Source: DATEOR01 sp046734455
GTDB taxonomy: Bacteria > Actinomycetota > Thermoleophilia > Gaiellales > Gaiellaceae
Reading direction: 5' to 3'
Assembly (NCBI GenBank): GCA_046734455.1
Contig: JBKPRJ010000025.1
Location: forward strand, 1 to 8,081
Length of the DNA stretch: 8,081 nt
Shown here: in pieces, positions 6,439 through 8,081 of the stretch
Layout of the letters: each line of letters begins with the position of its first letter
Numbering within the stretch: position 1 is the first letter of the stretch
Program-made: the position numbers and the translations under genes
Notes under the pieces: model-generated
What the model was told of the DNA's origin: nothing
Seen by the model: only the letters and a program-made list of their open reading frames with translations
The model's database searches: none

Positions 6439-6803
6439 TCCCGCCGGCGGTGCGCTCGGCGCTCGTCGAGCACGCCGAGGCGGAAAGCCCGAACGAAGCC
6501 TGTGGAGTCGTCGTCTTCCGGGACGGAGAGGCCGAGCGCTACATCCCCGGCAGGAACCTCTCGGAGAGCCCGTACCGCTACGAGCTCGAAGTCCCACCGG
6601 ACACCTGGTTCCTCGAGGACGAGGGCTACGAGCTCGCCGTCTTCCATTCGCACGTCTCGAGCCCGCCGCGCCCCTCGCGGACCGACGTCCAGAACATCGG
6701 CCTCTGGGAGGGCAAGCCCTACCTCATCCTCTCGCTGCACACCGGCGAGCTCGCGGGCTGGCGGATCGCCGACGGGCGGATCGAGCCCGATCCGGTCGCG
6801 TAG
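6432..6803 (+). CDS. mec: JAMM/MPN+ zinc protease, CysO-cysteine peptidase
   Basis: A 123-residue metalloprotease of the Mec (Mtb Rv1334) type, which cleaves CysO-cysteine to release cysteine and regenerate CysO. The full JAMM motif is present: E22 in NEACGVV, H72 and H74 in FHSH, then S82 and D85 in RPSRTD; the two His and D85 bind zinc and E22 is the general acid-base. The substrate-side sequence RYIPGRNLSESPYRYE matches the family pattern of polar residues after the first strand. The length is near that of Mtb Mec (about 145) without its N-terminal extension. The start is GTG 6432, with GGAAG 10 nt upstream; the next codon, GTG 6435, would give a GTGA overlap with the stop of cysM, as at the moeZ junction. 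As last gene of the operon it completes the pathway and is the obvious candidate to process the CysO-CysM fusion. Confidence 0.9.
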   Translation: MVIPPAVRSALVEHAEAESPNEACGVVVFRDGEAERYIPGRNLSESPYRYELEVPPDTWFLEDEGYELAVFHSHVSSPPRPSRTDVQNIGLWEGKPYLILSLHTGELAGWRIADGRIEPDPVA

Positions 6804-7120
6804 CTAGGAGACGGTGAAGCTACCGCGCATCGTCTTCGGATGCGCGTCGCAGCGGAACGTGTACGTGCCGAACTGCAGCGTGAGCCTCCACCTGCGGCTG
6901 CACGCCGGGGCCGAGCAGGTGGAAGTTGTGGGACGCGGCCTGGTCGGTGATGTGGAAGCGCCGTTGACCCGGGCTCGCATGCGTGAGCGTGGAGCCGTCC
7001 GCGCGCTTGAGCGAGATCGTCGAGCCGGGGCCAACGTAGCCCTCGAACGGACGTGCCGCGGCGACCGCGGGCGAGCGCGGCGGTGAAGACGAGGGTCAGC
7101 ACCAGAGAACGGCCTGCCAT
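6804..7120 (-). pseudogene. Broken secreted cupredoxin (plastocyanin-like) gene with two frame disruptions
   Basis: Three frames must be joined to read the family. From ATG 7120 (AAGGG 7 nt upstream) there is a signal peptide, MAGRSLVLTLVFTAALA. One extra C in the run at 7069-7071 then shifts to a frame reading YVGPGSTISLKRADG, THASPGQ and TDQAASHNFHLLGPGV. Between about 6903 and 6888 a second shift leads to WRLTLQFGTYTFRCDAHPKT and MRGSFTVS, ending at TAG. All type-1 copper ligands are there across the pieces: His in SHNFHL, then Cys, His and Met in RCDAHPKTM. The stretch between GPGV and W is about ten residues shorter than I expect for the family, so a deletion of roughly 25-30 nt is likely. 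An intact protein would bind copper outside the membrane. The stop abuts the mec stop. Assembly error could explain the first lesion more easily than the second. Confidence 0.7.
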
Positions 7121-7127
7121 TCGAAGA

Positions 7128-7132
7128 CCCTT
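7128..7132 (-). promoter_or_regulatory. Shine-Dalgarno of the cupredoxin remnant
   Basis: AAGGG on the minus strand lies 7 nt before ATG 7120. It fixes the original start, and shows that the initiation region is still intact although the reading frame is broken. Confidence 0.45.
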
Positions 7133-7136
7133 ACGC

Positions 7137-7184
7137 CGGCGGGGTCTGATCGGATTGCCGGCGCGAGGGATTGATCCCCCGCCG
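7137..7184. repeat. Interrupted inverted repeat between cupredoxin remnant and secreted-protein gene
   Basis: Arms CGGCGGGG (7137-7144) and CCCCGCCG (7177-7184) match perfectly over 8 bases, and after a three-base bulge (TCT) the pairing continues with GATC (7148-7151) against GATC (7173-7176), giving about 12 pairs around a 21-nt loop. A second GCCGGC pair (7135-7140 and 7157-7162) offers an alternative fold. It occupies most of the 85-nt gap between two divergent genes, so an operator or leader structure for either is possible. No clear -35/-10 pair is visible beside it, and no T-tract follows on either strand. Confidence 0.4.
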
Positions 7185-7205
7185 AAGTGGGACGACAAGA
7201 CAAGC

Positions 7206-8081
7206 GTGAGATTTCTCGCCGCGGTCGCAGCAGCCCTTGCCCTCGCCACGCCCGCGGCGGCGGCTCCGGTGCCGCTTCCGGATGCGCCGGACTGCCCGCT
7301 CTTCCCGGAGACGAACGTCTGGAACAAGCCGGTCGCCAAGCTGCCGCTCCGCTCGAACTCGAAGCAGATCGTGGACGCGATCGGCGCCCGGCTCCCCGTT
7401 CACACCGACTTCGGCTCGGGCCTCTACCAGGGCGCACCCATCGGGATTCCGATCACGGTGGTCACCTCTGCGCAAGCAACGTCCACGGTCGACTTCCACT
7501 ACGACGACGAGAGCGACCCCGGGCCGTATCCCATCCCGGACGGCGTCGCGATCGAAGGCGGCGACGATTCGGACGGCGACCGCCACGCGATCATCGTCGA
7601 CTCGGACTCGTGCACGCTCTACGAGCTCTTTGCGCTCTACCCCACGCCCTGGAGCGCGGGCTCGGGGGCGATCTGGAGCCTGACCTTGAACGCGCTGCGG
7701 CCGCGCGGCTGGACCTCGGCCGACGCGGCGGGCCTCCCGATCCTGCCGGGGCTGGTTCGTTACGAGGAGGTCGCGGCCGGCCACATCGACCACGCGATTC
7801 GGTTCACGGTCAGCCGGTCACGGCGCGCCTACGTCTACCCGGCGCGCCACTTCGCCTCGAGCCGGACGAGCAAGGCACTCCCGCCGATGGGCCTGCGGCT
7901 GCGGCTGCGCTCCAACTATCCGGTGGCCAAGTTCCCCTATCAGGCACGCGTGGTCCTCAAGGCCCTCAAGCGCTACGGGATGATCGTGGCCGACAACGGC
8001 ACGAGCTGGTACCTCACCGGGGCTCCGGACGAGGGCTGGGACAACGACCAGCTGCACAGCCTCGGGCAGGTCAGGGGCTCC
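7206..8081 (+). CDS. Secreted conserved protein of unknown function, N-terminal 292 residues (3' end beyond window)
   Basis: The frame is open from GTG 7206 to the end of the window. It begins with a signal peptide (RFLAAVAAALALATPAAAA, cleavage probably after residue 20), so the mature protein is exported. I recognise it as resembling uncharacterised secreted proteins of actinobacteria but know no established function. Conserved-looking blocks: CPLFPETNVWNK (30-41), HTDFGSGLYQGAPIGIP (66-82), DDESDPGPYPIPDG (100-113), DGDRHAIIVD (123-132), SAGSGAIWSL (150-159), GWTSADAAGLPILPGLVRYEE (168-188, read in two parts), HIDHAIRFTV (193-202), YPARHFASS (211-219) and MIVADNGTSWYLTG (259-272). C30 and C136 could form a disulfide. 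The repeated His/Asp clusters look like an active or metal site, which is inference. The start has no strong Shine-Dalgarno and was chosen by the signal peptide. Confidence 0.8.
   Translation, partial: MRFLAAVAAALALATPAAAAPVPLPDAPDCPLFPETNVWNKPVAKLPLRSNSKQIVDAIGARLPVHTDFGSGLYQGAPIGIPITVVTSAQATSTVDFHYDDESDPGPYPIPDGVAIEGGDDSDGDRHAIIVDSDSCTLYELFALYPTPWSAGSGAIWSLTLNALRPRGWTSADAAGLPILPGLVRYEEVAAGHIDHAIRFTVSRSRRAYVYPARHFASSRTSKALPPMGLRLRLRSNYPVAKFPYQARVVLKALKRYGMIVADNGTSWYLTGAPDEGWDNDQLHSLGQVRGS

Noticed and set aside
5527..6597. Minus-strand open frame of 356 codons
   Set aside because: Antisense to CysM and Mec; no recognisable motif.
6719..7339. 206-codon minus-strand frame covering the cupredoxin region
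   Set aside because: Only the signal peptide segment in this frame is meaningful; the rest is out of frame with the cupredoxin sequence and runs antisense into neighbours.
7237..7683. 148-codon plus-strand frame inside the secreted protein gene
   Set aside because: Arg/Ser-rich shadow of the longer frame from 7206, which has a signal peptide and coherent motifs.
1..8081. CRISPR array, tRNA/rRNA genes, insertion sequences or attachment sites
   Set aside because: No regularly spaced repeats, RNA-gene signatures, transposase motifs or terminal repeats were seen.

Overview
The window is a GC-rich stretch with tightly packed genes, frequent GTG and TTG starts and 4-7 nt gene overlaps. Together with a CysO-type cysteine pathway and a secreted protein family that I associate with Actinomycetota, this suggests a high-GC actinobacterium, possibly of the class Thermoleophilia. 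The class is an inference from gene content and style; no rRNA is present to confirm it.

Layout. Positions 5-2893 (minus strand) read as one unit in the order primary-type sigma factor, small integral membrane protein, M20 metallodipeptidase, with a recognisable TTGACA promoter in front of the sigma gene. Positions 3033-4001 (minus) hold a membrane-anchored TPR protein. Positions 4064-6803 (plus) are a tightly coupled operon: rhodanese-E1 activating enzyme (MoeZ-like), a CysO-CysM fusion, and the JAMM protease Mec. Positions 6804-7120 (minus) hold a broken cupredoxin gene whose stop codon abuts that of mec. Positions 7206-8081 (plus) hold the start of a secreted protein that runs off the window.

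The central system is protein-thiocarboxylate cysteine biosynthesis, known from Mycobacterium tuberculosis (MoeZ, CysO, CysM, Mec). The E1 adenylates and thiocarboxylates the C-terminal Gly-Gly of CysO, CysM joins the sulfur to O-phosphoserine to give CysO-Cys, and Mec releases cysteine. Two things are unusual here. The activating enzyme carries its rhodanese domain at the N-terminus instead of the C-terminus. More strikingly, the carrier CysO has no stop codon: its Gly-Gly tail (residues 89-90) reads straight into CysM in one 400-residue frame. CysO chemistry needs a free C-terminal glycine, so the fusion must be cut, perhaps by the adjacent Mec, or must work in another way. That is the main candidate for a previously undescribed arrangement.

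The other points of interest are a cupredoxin gene with two lesions, a sigma gene with a TTG start and a crowded leader, and an interrupted inverted repeat between the cupredoxin remnant and the secreted-protein gene.
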